Source: Acidobacteriaceae bacterium (GTDB taxonomy: Bacteria > Acidobacteriota > Terriglobia > Terriglobales > Acidobacteriaceae). From it: a stretch of DNA of 64,000 bases. Of this stretch, positions 32,545-42,184 are shown one piece after another; position 1 is the stretch's first letter, and every line of letters begins with the position of its first letter. The notes beneath the pieces are model-generated. The model had not been told where the DNA came from, did no database searches, and saw only the letters and a list, made by a program, of their open reading frames with translations. The stretch covers positions 173,454 through 237,453 of the forward strand of contig PLHW01000066.1 of assembly GCA_003139095.1 (NCBI GenBank), written 5' to 3'. The translations under genes and the position numbers were made by a program.

Positions 32545-35397
32545 ATGATCAAGGAAGACATCAGCGAGCTTAAAAAAGCGGAAGTGCAGCCGCGCCTGAT
32601 GCAACTCTCACTCGAGCATGCCTCCGACGCTTTATATTGGATCAACTCGCAGGCCCGCATCGTCTATGCCAACCAGGCGGCCTGCCGTTCTTTGGATCGT
32701 TCCCGCGAAGAACTGCTATCGCTCTCGATCCCGGACATCGATCCGCTTTTCCCACCCGAGCGCTGGGCAGAATTCTGGGGGGAACTCAAGGCGCAGGGCA
32801 AGATAACCTTTGAAACCCAGCATCGCACGCGACAAGGACGCATCTTCCCGGTCGAGATCACCGCGAACTACCTGGAACTCGACGGCAAGGAGTACAGCTT
32901 CTGCTTTGTGCACGACATCACCGAACGCAAGCGGGGGGCAGAGGCAATTCGGGAGTCGGAGCGCTTTCTGCAATCCACGCTGGATGCGTTGTCGTCGCAT
33001 GTCGCAATCCTGGATGAGAATGGCGTGATTGTTGCCGTGAACACTGCCTGGCGCCGTTTTGCCGCAAACAATGGTGGGGAAGCGAATGCGTGTGGAGTGG
33101 GGAGCAACTATCTGGATGTTTGCGACCGGAGTTCCGACAGCGAGGCGGAAGCGTACGCGTCGCGCCAAGGCATACGGCGGGTGATGACGGGGGAGTTGCA
33201 GGAGTTCACGATCGAGTATCCATGCCACAGCCCGAACGAGAAACGTTGGTTCACGATGCGAGCGACGCCCTTCGCCGAGGGCGGCAAACGCGTAGTGGTG
33301 GCCCACGAAAATATTACCGCCCGCAAAATTGCGGAAGAGGCGGTGCGAGAGTCGGAGGAGCGTTATCGGCTGCTCTTCCAGCGCAATCTCGCAGGAGTTT
33401 ACCGTTGCACGGTGGGAGGGCGACTGCTGGAATGCAACCTGGCGACGGCCCGGATTTTTGGCTATGACACGCCGGAGCAAGCCCTCGAAGTGCCGGTGAC
33501 CAGTTGGTGGTACACGACTTCGGATCGCGACGCCTTCCTGGCAAAGCTGCGATCGGAGAAAAGCGTAACGAGTCACGAGATGCATTTTCGGCGCAAGAAC
33601 GGCGAATCCTTCTGGGCGCTGGGAAACATTACCCTGGTGGAAGACCCATCCGGCGGGGGCGAAATTATAGAGGGGACGCTGGTGGACATCAGCGAGCGCA
33701 AGCATGCCGAGGAGGCGGCGACCGAGAATGGCGAACTGATCCGGCTCGTGCTGGATTCAATTCCCGAGGCAGTTTACGGCATCGATATGCGTGGCAACTG
33801 CACGTTTTGCAGCCCCTCCTGCCTGCAACTGCTCGGTTATCAAGAGCCCGCCGAATTGTTGGGAAAGAACATGCACGATGTGATGCACCACACGCGGGCG
33901 GATGGAACGCGCTATCCGGTAAAGGAGTGCCATATCTATGAGGCGTTTTGGCGAGGACAGGGCACGCACATCGATAACGAAGTCCTCTGGCGTCGGGACG
34001 GCACAAGCTTTCCCGGAGAATACTGGTCCCGTCCCATGCACTGTAACGGAGAGATCGTGGGCGCGGTGGTTACATTTATGAACATTAGCGAGCGCAAGCG
34101 CGGCGAACAGATTTTGCGGGAAGCGCGCGCCGCCGCCGAGGCCGCCAACCGCGCCAAGAGCCAGTTTCTGGCCAACATGAGCCATGAAATCCGCACCCCG
34201 ATGAATGGAGTGATTGGAGTGGCAGGCTTGCTTCTGGATACGGAACTGAGCGACGAGCAGCGGCAGTATGCCGAGATCGTGCGGAGCAGCGGTGAAGGCC
34301 TGATGACGGTGATCAACGACATTCTCGATTTCTCGAAAATCGAGGCGCGGAAATTTGTGCTGGAGAAGAGCGACTTCGATTTGCGGACAGTGCTGCAGGA
34401 GGCGACGGCGGTATTGGCGATCAAAGCCGCGGAAAAGGGGATTGGATTAACCTCGGAACTGGCGCGTGGAACTCCCTGGTGGCTGCGCGGCGATCCTGGG
34501 CGCTTGCGTCAGATTCTGATTAACCTCATAGGCAACGCGGTCAAATTCACGCACCAAGGCAAGGTGTCGGTCTGGGCGGGATTGGAGACTGCGGGACTGG
34601 AGACCGCGGGATTGGTGACCCTGGGTTTGGGGAACAAAGACGGGCAGAGCGCGGACGCCACCGCAACCCTGCGCTTCAAGGTCAGCGATACGGGCATCGG
34701 CTTTCGGCAGGACCGCGCCTCGGCCCTCTTTGAACCATTCGTGCAAGCGGATGGAACCAGCACGCGGCGCTACGGCGGCACCGGACTGGGTCTGACAATT
34801 TCCCGGCAACTGTGCGGCATGATGGGCGGACAAATTGGGGCAGAGAGCGAAGAAGGCAAGGGATCGACGTTCTGGTTTACCGCGGTTTTTGAGAAGCGGA
34901 CGCGGAGCCATGCGCCGCTTGGAGGCGACGATCGAGCGGCCTCCCGTTACGCTGCCCCAGTCGCCCCGGTGCGTCCGGAGATCCGCGAAAAAAGCCACGC
35001 CCGAATACTGCTCGCCGAGGATAACGTCATTAACCAAAAGGTCGCTGGCGCAATTCTGCGCAAAGGTGGCTGGGAAGCGGATGTAGTAAGCAATGGCATC
35101 GAGGCCCTGCGCGCGCTTGCCGAGTCCGACTACGACCTGGTGCTAATGGATTGCGAAATGCCTGAGATGGATGGCTTCGAGGCCACGCGACGGATCCGCA
35201 ACGGCAGCGCAGGCACCCGCAACCCTCAAATTCCCATCATCGCCCTCACCGCTGGCGCCATGGCAGGAGACCGCGAGAAGTGCCTTCTCGCCGGAATGAA
35301 CGACTACATGACCAAGCCCGTCGGGCCGCCGCAACTCCGCGAGATGCTAAAGAAATGGCTCAACCCGCAAGTGAAGTGGTTCGCAGCAAAATTGTAG
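32545..35397 (+). CDS. Hybrid sensor histidine kinase with four PAS domains and a receiver
   Basis: The 950-residue protein has no membrane segment. Four PAS/PAC units lie at about 15-135, 140-260, 268-390 and 395-515, each ending in a DITERKR-like PAC motif. HisKA follows with the phospho-acceptor His547 in SHEIRTPMNG, then an HATPase with NLIGNAVKF, DTGIGF and GGTGLGLTIS. A C-terminal receiver carries Asp869 (LMDCEMPEMDGFEATRRIR). No output domain is present, so phosphate likely passes to another protein. The start codon opens directly into what is normally the end of a PAC motif (MIKEDISELKKAE), which suggests that the N-terminus was lost. Confidence 0.93.
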   Translation: MIKEDISELKKAEVQPRLMQLSLEHASDALYWINSQARIVYANQAACRSLDRSREELLSLSIPDIDPLFPPERWAEFWGELKAQGKITFETQHRTRQGRIFPVEITANYLELDGKEYSFCFVHDITERKRGAEAIRESERFLQSTLDALSSHVAILDENGVIVAVNTAWRRFAANNGGEANACGVGSNYLDVCDRSSDSEAEAYASRQGIRRVMTGELQEFTIEYPCHSPNEKRWFTMRATPFAEGGKRVVVAHENITARKIAEEAVRESEERYRLLFQRNLAGVYRCTVGGRLLECNLATARIFGYDTPEQALEVPVTSWWYTTSDRDAFLAKLRSEKSVTSHEMHFRRKNGESFWALGNITLVEDPSGGGEIIEGTLVDISERKHAEEAATENGELIRLVLDSIPEAVYGIDMRGNCTFCSPSCLQLLGYQEPAELLGKNMHDVMHHTRADGTRYPVKECHIYEAFWRGQGTHIDNEVLWRRDGTSFPGEYWSRPMHCNGEIVGAVVTFMNISERKRGEQILREARAAAEAANRAKSQFLANMSHEIRTPMNGVIGVAGLLLDTELSDEQRQYAEIVRSSGEGLMTVINDILDFSKIEARKFVLEKSDFDLRTVLQEATAVLAIKAAEKGIGLTSELARGTPWWLRGDPGRLRQILINLIGNAVKFTHQGKVSVWAGLETAGLETAGLVTLGLGNKDGQSADATATLRFKVSDTGIGFRQDRASALFEPFVQADGTSTRRYGGTGLGLTISRQLCGMMGGQIGAESEEGKGSTFWFTAVFEKRTRSHAPLGGDDRAASRYAAPVAPVRPEIREKSHARILLAEDNVINQKVAGAILRKGGWEADVVSNGIEALRALAESDYDLVLMDCEMPEMDGFEATRRIRNGSAGTRNPQIPIIALTAGAMAGDREKCLLAGMNDYMTKPVGPPQLREMLKKWLNPQVKWFAAKL

Positions 35398-35689
35398 CTC
35401 GCTACCAAACCGACAAAGCCACGAAGGACCAAACGCATCATGATCGCGGAGGAATGCTTGCAGCCCCGGAGGAGCTATTGCCGGTGGACCCTGCGAGGCG
35501 GAGAGCATCGCCGATTGATTCCACCGCTTCACGGAAAATCTAGATCTCGCGCGCCCTCCGCAGGGACGCGACCCCTGGTTTGGTGGTGAGTTTATTGGAC
35601 GCTGGGACCTAGCCCTTCGTCACAGATGCGCGTGCGCTCTGTCATATCCCACACGGGTGGGGTTAGAGGATAGTCAAAGAGAGTAGAGC

Positions 35690-37747
35690 ATGGCTCATCA
35701 ACTCACCACCTGCACGTTTTGCGGAGTTGGTTGCGGACTGTACCTGGAAACTGCCGGCAATCGGATTGTAGGGTCTTATCCGAGCGTCTCCCATCCGAGT
35801 AATCAAGGAAGAATCTGCGTGCGAGGGTGGCACGTGCACGAGGTCGCGAGCTCGCCGGACCGGGTGAAGCATCCTTGTGTGCGCAAGAACGGGAAGCTGG
35901 AAGAGGTGAGTTGGGATGAGGCGCTGGGATTTATTGCGGAGAAGATGAAGGCGATCCGGGAGGAGTATGGGGCGGATGCGCTGGGATTCTTGAATTCGCC
36001 GCGGTGCTCGAACGAGGAGTCGTACCTGCTGCAAAAGTTCGCGCGGGCGGTGATTGGGACGAACAACGTGCATCACGGGACGGGGGTGTACTCGAACAAT
36101 TCGATCAATGTGCTGCTGGACATGATGGGAGTGGCGGCGAGCACGAACTCGATTGCGGAGCTGGGGCAGAGCGAGACGATTGTCGTGGATGGAGTGGATT
36201 TGGGGAAGCGGCTGCCGACAATTGGGGGCGCGGTGATTCGCGCGAAGCTGAAGGGCGCGCGGCTGATTGTGGTGGGGACGAGGCGGCATCGGGTGGCGGA
36301 GAGCGCGGACCTTTTTTTGCAGATCAAGCCGGGAACGGAAGCGCTGCTGTATGGGGCGATGGCGAAGGTGATTGTCGATCGCGGGCTGATGGATTTGGGA
36401 TTTATTAAGACGCGATGCCGGGATTACGCGGAATTTCTGGCGAACATACGGGAGTACGATCTGCTGCGGGTGGCGGAGAGTTGCGGAGTGGCGGCGAGCC
36501 TGATTGAGGCGGCAGCGCTGGCGTATGGGGGCGCAAAGAGCGCGACGCTGATGTTTTCCGCGAGCATGGAAGAGCGGAGCCGGGACAGTATTCGGGCGGT
36601 GGTGAATCTGGCGCTGCTGTCGGGGAATTTGGGGAAGCCGGGTGCGGGACTGTTTGCGCTGACGGAGCAGAACAATCTGCAAGGCGTGTGCGACTTGGGA
36701 ATGCTGCCGGACCGGCTGCCGGGATACAAGCCGGTCACGGATGAGAGTGCGCGGGCGGCGATGGATGCGCTGTGGAAGACGAGAGTGCCGGCGCAGCCGG
36801 GGATTGGGTCGCGGGCGATGCTGGGGCATCGTGGGCAGGGGAAGGTGAAGGCGCTGTGGCTGTCGAGATACGACCCGACGAATACGGCCCTGCTGGGAGA
36901 CGTGGCGGGACAACTGCGGCAACTGGATCTGCTGGTAGTGCAACACCTTTTTATGACGGAGTGCAGCAACTATGCGCACGTGGTGCTGCCGACGACGGCG
37001 TTTGGGGAGGAAGAGGTCACGTTCACGAGCACGGACCGGCGGATTCAACTGGCGGGACAAGTGGTTGAACCGCCGGAAGGACTGACGCCGGGGTGGGAGC
37101 AGATTGCGGAACTGGGGCGGCGTATGGGGGCGGATTGGAAGTACGGAGCGGCGCGCGATGTGATGGAGGAGATCGGGCAGGCAGTGCCGTTTTATAGCGG
37201 CGCGGACTATGAGAATCTGGCGCGCGATTATGGGCGGCAGTGGCCGTGCACGAAGGATCGTCCGCTGGGAACGAGGTATTTGTTTGGCGAGGGAGATGGG
37301 GGGGGCGAGGAGTTACCGCGAAACGATGCGGAACGGCCGTTCAAATTTGTGGCGGTGCCGAAGCCGGCTGAGAGGGCGGCGAATCCGCGGGCGTTTCCGC
37401 TCACGCTGGTGTTTGGGAACTCTCTTTATTACTGGAACCAGAATGTGCTGGTGCGGCACAGCGAGACGCTAAAGCGGGAGTATCGGCAGTTGATGATCGA
37501 CTATCCGCAGGGATTTGTAGAGATTAACCCGGAGGATGCCGAACGGGCGGGCATTCGCGACGGCAAGCGGATGCGGCTGTGCGCGGCGAACGCGACGGCG
37601 GCGGCGACGGCGAGGATCACGCCGGAGGTGAGAAGCGGAACCGTGTTTGTGCCGCATTTTATGCGCGAGGTGGGACAGCAGATTCTCGGGTCGTCGGGGG
37701 ACAGTTTCCGGCTGGTTCCGGTGCGGGTGGAGAAGGAGCCGGCATGA
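35690..37747 (+). CDS. Formate-dehydrogenase-like molybdopterin oxidoreductase lacking the catalytic Sec/Cys
   Basis: The 685-residue protein has the FdhF-type layout: an N-terminal [4Fe-4S] motif CTFCGVGC plus the fourth cysteine in GRICVRG, and the molybdopterin domains. Its segment QKFARAVIGTNNV is identical to E. coli FdhF as I recall that sequence. Where FdhF continues with Arg-x-Sec-His, this protein has Gly-Val-Tyr134-Ser135, so the Mo-ligating Sec/Cys and the catalytic His are gone. The cluster-proximal Lys is Arg. It may not oxidise formate. It is the first gene of the hydrogenase operon and overlaps the next gene by ATGA. No twin-arginine signal is present, so it is cytoplasmic. Confidence 0.9.
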   Translation: MAHQLTTCTFCGVGCGLYLETAGNRIVGSYPSVSHPSNQGRICVRGWHVHEVASSPDRVKHPCVRKNGKLEEVSWDEALGFIAEKMKAIREEYGADALGFLNSPRCSNEESYLLQKFARAVIGTNNVHHGTGVYSNNSINVLLDMMGVAASTNSIAELGQSETIVVDGVDLGKRLPTIGGAVIRAKLKGARLIVVGTRRHRVAESADLFLQIKPGTEALLYGAMAKVIVDRGLMDLGFIKTRCRDYAEFLANIREYDLLRVAESCGVAASLIEAAALAYGGAKSATLMFSASMEERSRDSIRAVVNLALLSGNLGKPGAGLFALTEQNNLQGVCDLGMLPDRLPGYKPVTDESARAAMDALWKTRVPAQPGIGSRAMLGHRGQGKVKALWLSRYDPTNTALLGDVAGQLRQLDLLVVQHLFMTECSNYAHVVLPTTAFGEEEVTFTSTDRRIQLAGQVVEPPEGLTPGWEQIAELGRRMGADWKYGAARDVMEEIGQAVPFYSGADYENLARDYGRQWPCTKDRPLGTRYLFGEGDGGGEELPRNDAERPFKFVAVPKPAERAANPRAFPLTLVFGNSLYYWNQNVLVRHSETLKREYRQLMIDYPQGFVEINPEDAERAGIRDGKRMRLCAANATAAATARITPEVRSGTVFVPHFMREVGQQILGSSGDSFRLVPVRVEKEPA

Positions 37748-38835
37748 AGGCGCGGATTGTGAGTCGCGAGGATGCGCCGAAGATAGTGGACCTGCTGCGG
37801 GAGCGTGGATACGAGGTGATTGCGCCGTTTGGCGGGCGTGGGCGGGATACGTTTTTTGAACCGGTGACGGACGAAAATCGCGGGCGGATTCAGATTCATT
37901 TGCCGAATCCGGACTATCCGCCGAAGCGGTATGTGTTTCCGCCGATGGAGCGGCTGCTGAAGGTGGAGCGGCGGGATGGGGAGTTGCGGATCGAGCCAAC
38001 GTACGACGAGAAGAAGCGGGCGATTTTTGGGATTCGGTCGTGCGATGTGGCGGGGATTTATCACCTGGACCGATTTTATCTGGGGCGGGAATTTGCGGAC
38101 ATTTATTACGAGAAGCACCGGAGGAATTTGTTTCTGGTGAATGTGGCGTGCACGGATGCGGAAATGGACATAGGGGAAAACTGCTTCTGCATGTGCACGG
38201 ATACGGGTCCGGCGGCGCGGGAACATTTTGATTTGCAGCTTTTTGATTTGGGCGTGGACGGGCGGGGCGGTGAGTTGATGGCGGTGGCGGGAACGGAGGC
38301 TGGGGAAGCGCTGTTTACGAGCGCGATCTTTAAGAAGGCGGCGCGGGCGCATTTGGAGCGGCGGCGGGTGATTCTGGAGGAAGTGCGAAAACGGTTTAAG
38401 CCGACGACGACGAGCTGGTTTTCGGCGGCGATCCAGGCGGTGTCGCGGGGAGAGATTCCGGACGAGACATGGGACGAGATTGGGAACCGGTGTTTGGAGT
38501 GCGGGGGGTGCACGTATGTATGTCCGGCGTGCACGTGCTTCACGGTGACGGACCGCGCGGTGGAGGGAGAGGGAGTGGAGCGGCTGCGGGTGTGGGATTC
38601 GTGCGCGCTGAGCGGGTTCACGCGCATGGCGGGAGGATTTAATCCGCGGCGCGCGGTGCACGACCGGCGCAACCGGAGATTTTTTCGCAAGCTGGCGCAC
38701 TACTTTATCGAGCGGGAGCTGTCGATGGCGTGCGTGGGATGTGGGCGGTGCGTAGCCGTTTGTCATGGCGATGTCGGCATGCCGAGCGTAGTGGAGATGA
38801 TCCGGCGGCAGACGGCGCAGAGGAAGGAAGTATGA
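37744..38835 (+). CDS. HydB-like 4Fe-4S dicluster electron-transfer subunit
   Basis: The 363-residue protein resembles the beta subunit of NAD(P)-linked hydrogenases (HydB/AsrA type). The N-terminal part has the IFGIRSCDVAGI and CTDAEMDIGENCFCMCTDTG segments. Two ferredoxin-like clusters follow: C250, C253, C256, C260 (CLECGGCTYVCPAC) and C330, C333, C336, C340 (CVGCGRCVAVCHGDVGMP). It should pass electrons between the hydrogenase and the flavin subunit that follows. The start at 37744 gives the ATGA overlap with the upstream gene, and a second ATGA overlap links it to the next gene, so translation is coupled. Confidence 0.9.
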   Translation: MKARIVSREDAPKIVDLLRERGYEVIAPFGGRGRDTFFEPVTDENRGRIQIHLPNPDYPPKRYVFPPMERLLKVERRDGELRIEPTYDEKKRAIFGIRSCDVAGIYHLDRFYLGREFADIYYEKHRRNLFLVNVACTDAEMDIGENCFCMCTDTGPAAREHFDLQLFDLGVDGRGGELMAVAGTEAGEALFTSAIFKKAARAHLERRRVILEEVRKRFKPTTTSWFSAAIQAVSRGEIPDETWDEIGNRCLECGGCTYVCPACTCFTVTDRAVEGEGVERLRVWDSCALSGFTRMAGGFNPRRAVHDRRNRRFFRKLAHYFIERELSMACVGCGRCVAVCHGDVGMPSVVEMIRRQTAQRKEV

Positions 38836-39731
38836 ACCCGGCTTTGGCGGAACGCGAGACGGCGGGCGCAGCGGGCGTGATGGAGAACGTGTATCTGCCG
38901 AAGGCGGCGGTGCTGGATCGGGTGGTGGACGAGATTCATGAAGTGAAGACGTTTTACTGGCACTTTGAAGACGCGGCGGAGCAGGCGGCGTTCCGGCGGT
39001 TCCGGCCGGGACAGTTTGCGCAGGTTTCGCTGTTTGGAGTGGGGGAGTTTCCGACGTCGCTGCCGCCGAGCCCGACCGAGGAGGAAACATTTTTTACGGT
39101 GCGGCAGGTGGGGAGTTGCACGGCCGCGCTGCATGGGCTGAAGGCGGGCGACAAGTTTGCGGTGCGCGGGCCATATGGAAACGGCTTTCCGATGGAGGAA
39201 TATCGCGGGAAGAACCTGGTGTTTGTGGCGGGAGGGATTGGGCTGATTCCGCTGCGGTCGGCGATTGTGTACGCGATGGCGAAGCGGGGCGAGTATGGGC
39301 GGATACAGATTTTTCATGGGGCGAAGACGCCGAGCGAGTTGATGTATGTGCCGAATTTGCGCGAGTGGGAGCGAACGCCGGGAGTGGAATGCCATCTGAC
39401 GGTTGACCGGGCGAGCCGGGATCGGGCGGGCGGGGAGGAGTGGACGGGGAACGTGGGTGTGGTGGGGAGCCTGTTCAAGAAGCCGGGAGTGACGGTTCCG
39501 GTGGAGAACACGATTGCATTTGTGTGCGGGCCGCCGATCATGTTCCGGTTCGTGATCAAGGATTTGCTGGGGATGGGATTTGAGGAGCGGAACATTGTTT
39601 CGACGCTGGAGCGCTACATGAAATGCGGCGTGGGGAAATGCGGGCACTGCTGCATTGGAGTGGCATACGTGTGCGTGGATGGGCCGGTGTTTACGTACGA
39701 GCAGATTAAGAATCTGGGCGAGGACATTTGA
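38832..39731 (+). CDS. HydG-like FAD/NAD(P)-binding subunit with 2Fe-2S tail
   Basis: The 299-residue protein belongs to the ferredoxin-NADP reductase superfamily, like the gamma subunit of sulfhydrogenases and AsrB. FAD binding is shown by RPGQFAQVSL, NAD(P) binding by FVAGGIGLIPLRS and FVCGPPIM. The C-terminal cysteines C265, C270, C273 and C281 (CGVGKCGHC...C) fit a [2Fe-2S] cluster. It probably exchanges electrons with NAD(P)H and passes them to the dicluster protein before it. The stop overlaps the start of the next gene by one base (TGATG). Confidence 0.9.
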   Translation: MNPALAERETAGAAGVMENVYLPKAAVLDRVVDEIHEVKTFYWHFEDAAEQAAFRRFRPGQFAQVSLFGVGEFPTSLPPSPTEEETFFTVRQVGSCTAALHGLKAGDKFAVRGPYGNGFPMEEYRGKNLVFVAGGIGLIPLRSAIVYAMAKRGEYGRIQIFHGAKTPSELMYVPNLREWERTPGVECHLTVDRASRDRAGGEEWTGNVGVVGSLFKKPGVTVPVENTIAFVCGPPIMFRFVIKDLLGMGFEERNIVSTLERYMKCGVGKCGHCCIGVAYVCVDGPVFTYEQIKNLGEDI

Positions 39732-40261
39732 TGGCGGGCGCGGCGAATTTTCGCGAGGAGATGGAAAAGGCGCTGGAGGGGCGCGTTTGCCTGATGGGAG
39801 TGGGGAACGCGGAGTATGGAGACGATGGATTTGGCGTGCGGTTGGCGGAGGCTTTGATTGCGGCGGGCGTGAAGGATGTGATCGTGGCGGGGAGTGAGCC
39901 CGAGCGGTATTTGACGACGGCGGCAGGCGCGAAGTGCGATGGCGCGGATTTCGACATGCTGGTTTTCGATCACGTGGTTTTTCTGGATGCGGTGGAGTTT
40001 GGCGGGGTGGCGGGATCGGTGGTGTGGCTGGATCGCGCGGAGATGGGGGCGCGGTATCCGCAGATTTCGACGCACAAGATTTCGCTGGGCGTACTGGCCG
40101 GGGTGGTGGAGTCGAATGGACGCACGAAGGCGTGGCTGCTGGGCGTGCAGCCGGAGTCGGTGAAAGAGGGAGAGGGGCTGAGCGCGACGGTTGAGAAAAC
40201 TTTGGGCGCGCTGGTGGAGCTGATGGTTGAGATGAGGACGCGAGAGACGACTGTATGCTGA
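39731..40261 (+). CDS. [NiFe]-hydrogenase maturation protease (HycI/HyaD family)
   Basis: The 176-residue endopeptidase would cut the C-terminus of the hydrogenase large subunit once nickel is in place. The family pattern is present: GVGNAEYGDDGFGVRLAEAL at the N-terminus, the aspartate in VVFLDAVEFGG and the histidine in ISTHKISLGVLAG. The ATG at 39731 is preceded by a TTG, but the overlap with the upstream stop supports the ATG. It also overlaps the next gene by 7 bases. It sits inside the operon, before the membrane subunit. Confidence 0.9.
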   Translation: MAGAANFREEMEKALEGRVCLMGVGNAEYGDDGFGVRLAEALIAAGVKDVIVAGSEPERYLTTAAGAKCDGADFDMLVFDHVVFLDAVEFGGVAGSVVWLDRAEMGARYPQISTHKISLGVLAGVVESNGRTKAWLLGVQPESVKEGEGLSATVEKTLGALVELMVEMRTRETTVC

Positions 40262-42177
40262 CGCCGGAACAATCCGTGTTGGTAGCGATTGTGGCGTGCC
40301 TGGCGGGAGCGGCGCTGACGCTGGTGGTGGCGCGCAACAAGGTGGCAGCGGGATGGGTCGCGTTTGCGGTGACGAGCGTAAGCGCGGCGGTGATCCTCCG
40401 GGCGGTGGCGGAAGTTTTGTGGCGTGGGCCGTCGGCGCATCCGGCGGCGTTCTGGGCGATGCCGCGATTTGGATTTGCGCTGCGGATTTATGTGGACGGG
40501 CTGACGGCGGTGTTTCTGCTGCTGGCTTCGGTGATTGCGGTTCCGGCGGCGTTTTACTCCATCCTTTATATGCGGCATTACCGGGAGTATGGAGTGGGGC
40601 GGTATTACCCGTACTTTTTGCTGTTTTTGGCGGCGATGTATGGGCTGCTCTCGACGACCGACATGATGTGGTTCTTCTTTATTTTTTGGCAACTGATGAC
40701 GTTGCCGGGATACGCGCTGATTCGGTATGAGCACCGGAAGAAAGAGAATGTGTGGGCGGCGAACAAATTTCTGATCATGATGCAGGTTGCTTGCGCGGCG
40801 ACGATGATCGGGGCGGAACTGTTGGCGGTGGGCGGAAAGGCGGTGAGCGGGAGCGCGAGTTTGAAATACGACTTTGACACGGTGAGCGCGAATTTGCCGT
40901 TGCTGCTCGCGACGCGGCCGGGGATGACGGCGCTGGCGTTCGGGCTGTTTCTGATGGGATTTGGAATCAAGATGGGCATGTGGCCGTTTGGGCAGTTCTG
41001 GCTGCCGGACGCGCATCCGGCGGCGCCGTCGCCGGTGAGCGCGATGCTGTCGGGCGTGATGATCAAGACGGGCGTGTATGGAGTGATGCGGTATTTTTTG
41101 TGGCTGGTGCCGGTGAGCGCGCGGGAGAGTTATCCGCTGGCGCGGTGGGGAATGCTGGTTGCGATTCTGGGCACGATCACTTTATTCACGGGAACGATGC
41201 AGGCGATGAAGCAGGAGCAAACGAAACGGCTGCTCGCGTTCCACAGCATTGGGCAGGTTGGATACATTCTGCTGGGGACGGGGGCGTGCATGGCGCTGGT
41301 GGCGGCGAACACGCCGGCGGCGACTGCGCTGGGGACGATTGCAGTTTGCGGGGCGTTATTTCATGTGCTGAACCACGGACTGTTCAAGGGGCTGCTGTTT
41401 TTGAACGCGGGATCGATGCTGCACGCGACGGGGACGCAGGATTTGAACCAGATGGGCGGGATGATGAAGTTTATGCCGGTGACGGCGGTGACGGCGCTGA
41501 TTGCGTCGTTTTCGATTTCGGGCGTCCCGCTGTTTAACGGCTTTGTGAGCAAGTGGAGCATTTACGTGGCGGCGATCCAGGGGAGCGGATGGGCGCATTA
41601 TCTGGTGGTGTGCGCGGTGATTGCGATTCTGACGAGCGCGCTGACGCTGGCGTCGTTTATGAAATTTTTTGGCGTGAGTTTTCTGTCGCGGACGAGCGCG
41701 CGGGTACGGGAGCGGGCGGCGCAGGGACGCATGGAAGTTCCGGGAATGATGCAGGCTCCGCAGGTGGCGCTGGCATTTTGCTGCGTGCTGCTGGGAGTGG
41801 TGCCGGCGATCGGATTCCGGCTGATTGGGCGGGCACTGGGGGCGAGCCGCGGAGGGCTGGGAACTGCGTTGGCGAGTGCTTCTCCCTTGTTGAGCGGGCG
41901 GCTCGGGGGAGTGGGAGAGACGAATTCGGCGGCGGTGTTTGCGCCGCTGGCGCTCGGGGTGGTGCTGGCGCTGACGTTTGCGCTGGTGTATGGGATTTCT
42001 AAATTGGGGAGCGCGACACGGCGGGCGGCTGTGCCGTGGCTGTGCGGATATGCGCGCGAGGCGGAATGCAATCGGTATGTGGCGCACAATTTTTACGGCG
42101 AGATCAAACGGTATTTCCGCTGGCTGGGCGGCATGCCGCGCGTGCGCAAACCGCCGGTGTTGAAGGGACAGTTTTAG
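40255..42177 (+). CDS. Antiporter-like membrane subunit of the hydrogenase (HyfB/NuoL/M family)
   Basis: The 640-residue protein has about 15 membrane helices and the Proton_antipo_M core (SAMLSGVMIKTGVYGVMRYF). The key lysine of the channel is present, K239 in GFGIKMGMWPFGQF, and further Lys/His residues follow (HVLNHGLFKGLLFL). However, the conserved glutamate of helix 5, in WELM/WEGV in relatives, is Gln146 here (FFIFWQLMTLPGY). Since that residue is thought to work in proton translocation, ion pumping may be altered. It is the only antiporter-like subunit in the operon. Confidence 0.92.
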   Translation: MLTPEQSVLVAIVACLAGAALTLVVARNKVAAGWVAFAVTSVSAAVILRAVAEVLWRGPSAHPAAFWAMPRFGFALRIYVDGLTAVFLLLASVIAVPAAFYSILYMRHYREYGVGRYYPYFLLFLAAMYGLLSTTDMMWFFFIFWQLMTLPGYALIRYEHRKKENVWAANKFLIMMQVACAATMIGAELLAVGGKAVSGSASLKYDFDTVSANLPLLLATRPGMTALAFGLFLMGFGIKMGMWPFGQFWLPDAHPAAPSPVSAMLSGVMIKTGVYGVMRYFLWLVPVSARESYPLARWGMLVAILGTITLFTGTMQAMKQEQTKRLLAFHSIGQVGYILLGTGACMALVAANTPAATALGTIAVCGALFHVLNHGLFKGLLFLNAGSMLHATGTQDLNQMGGMMKFMPVTAVTALIASFSISGVPLFNGFVSKWSIYVAAIQGSGWAHYLVVCAVIAILTSALTLASFMKFFGVSFLSRTSARVRERAAQGRMEVPGMMQAPQVALAFCCVLLGVVPAIGFRLIGRALGASRGGLGTALASASPLLSGRLGGVGETNSAAVFAPLALGVVLALTFALVYGISKLGSATRRAAVPWLCGYAREAECNRYVAHNFYGEIKRYFRWLGGMPRVRKPPVLKGQF

Positions 42178-42184
42178 GAGAGCC

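Noticed and set aside
36089..36091. Possible hidden selenocysteine in the FDH-like protein
   Set aside because: The codon is TAC (Tyr), not TGA. No in-frame TGA occurs at the catalytic position, so the Sec/Cys is really replaced.
37501..40340. Two antisense frames of over 500 codons across the hydrogenase operon
   Set aside because: Arg/Pro/His-rich translations without motifs, opposite to genes with intact cluster-binding cysteines. They are codon-bias artefacts.
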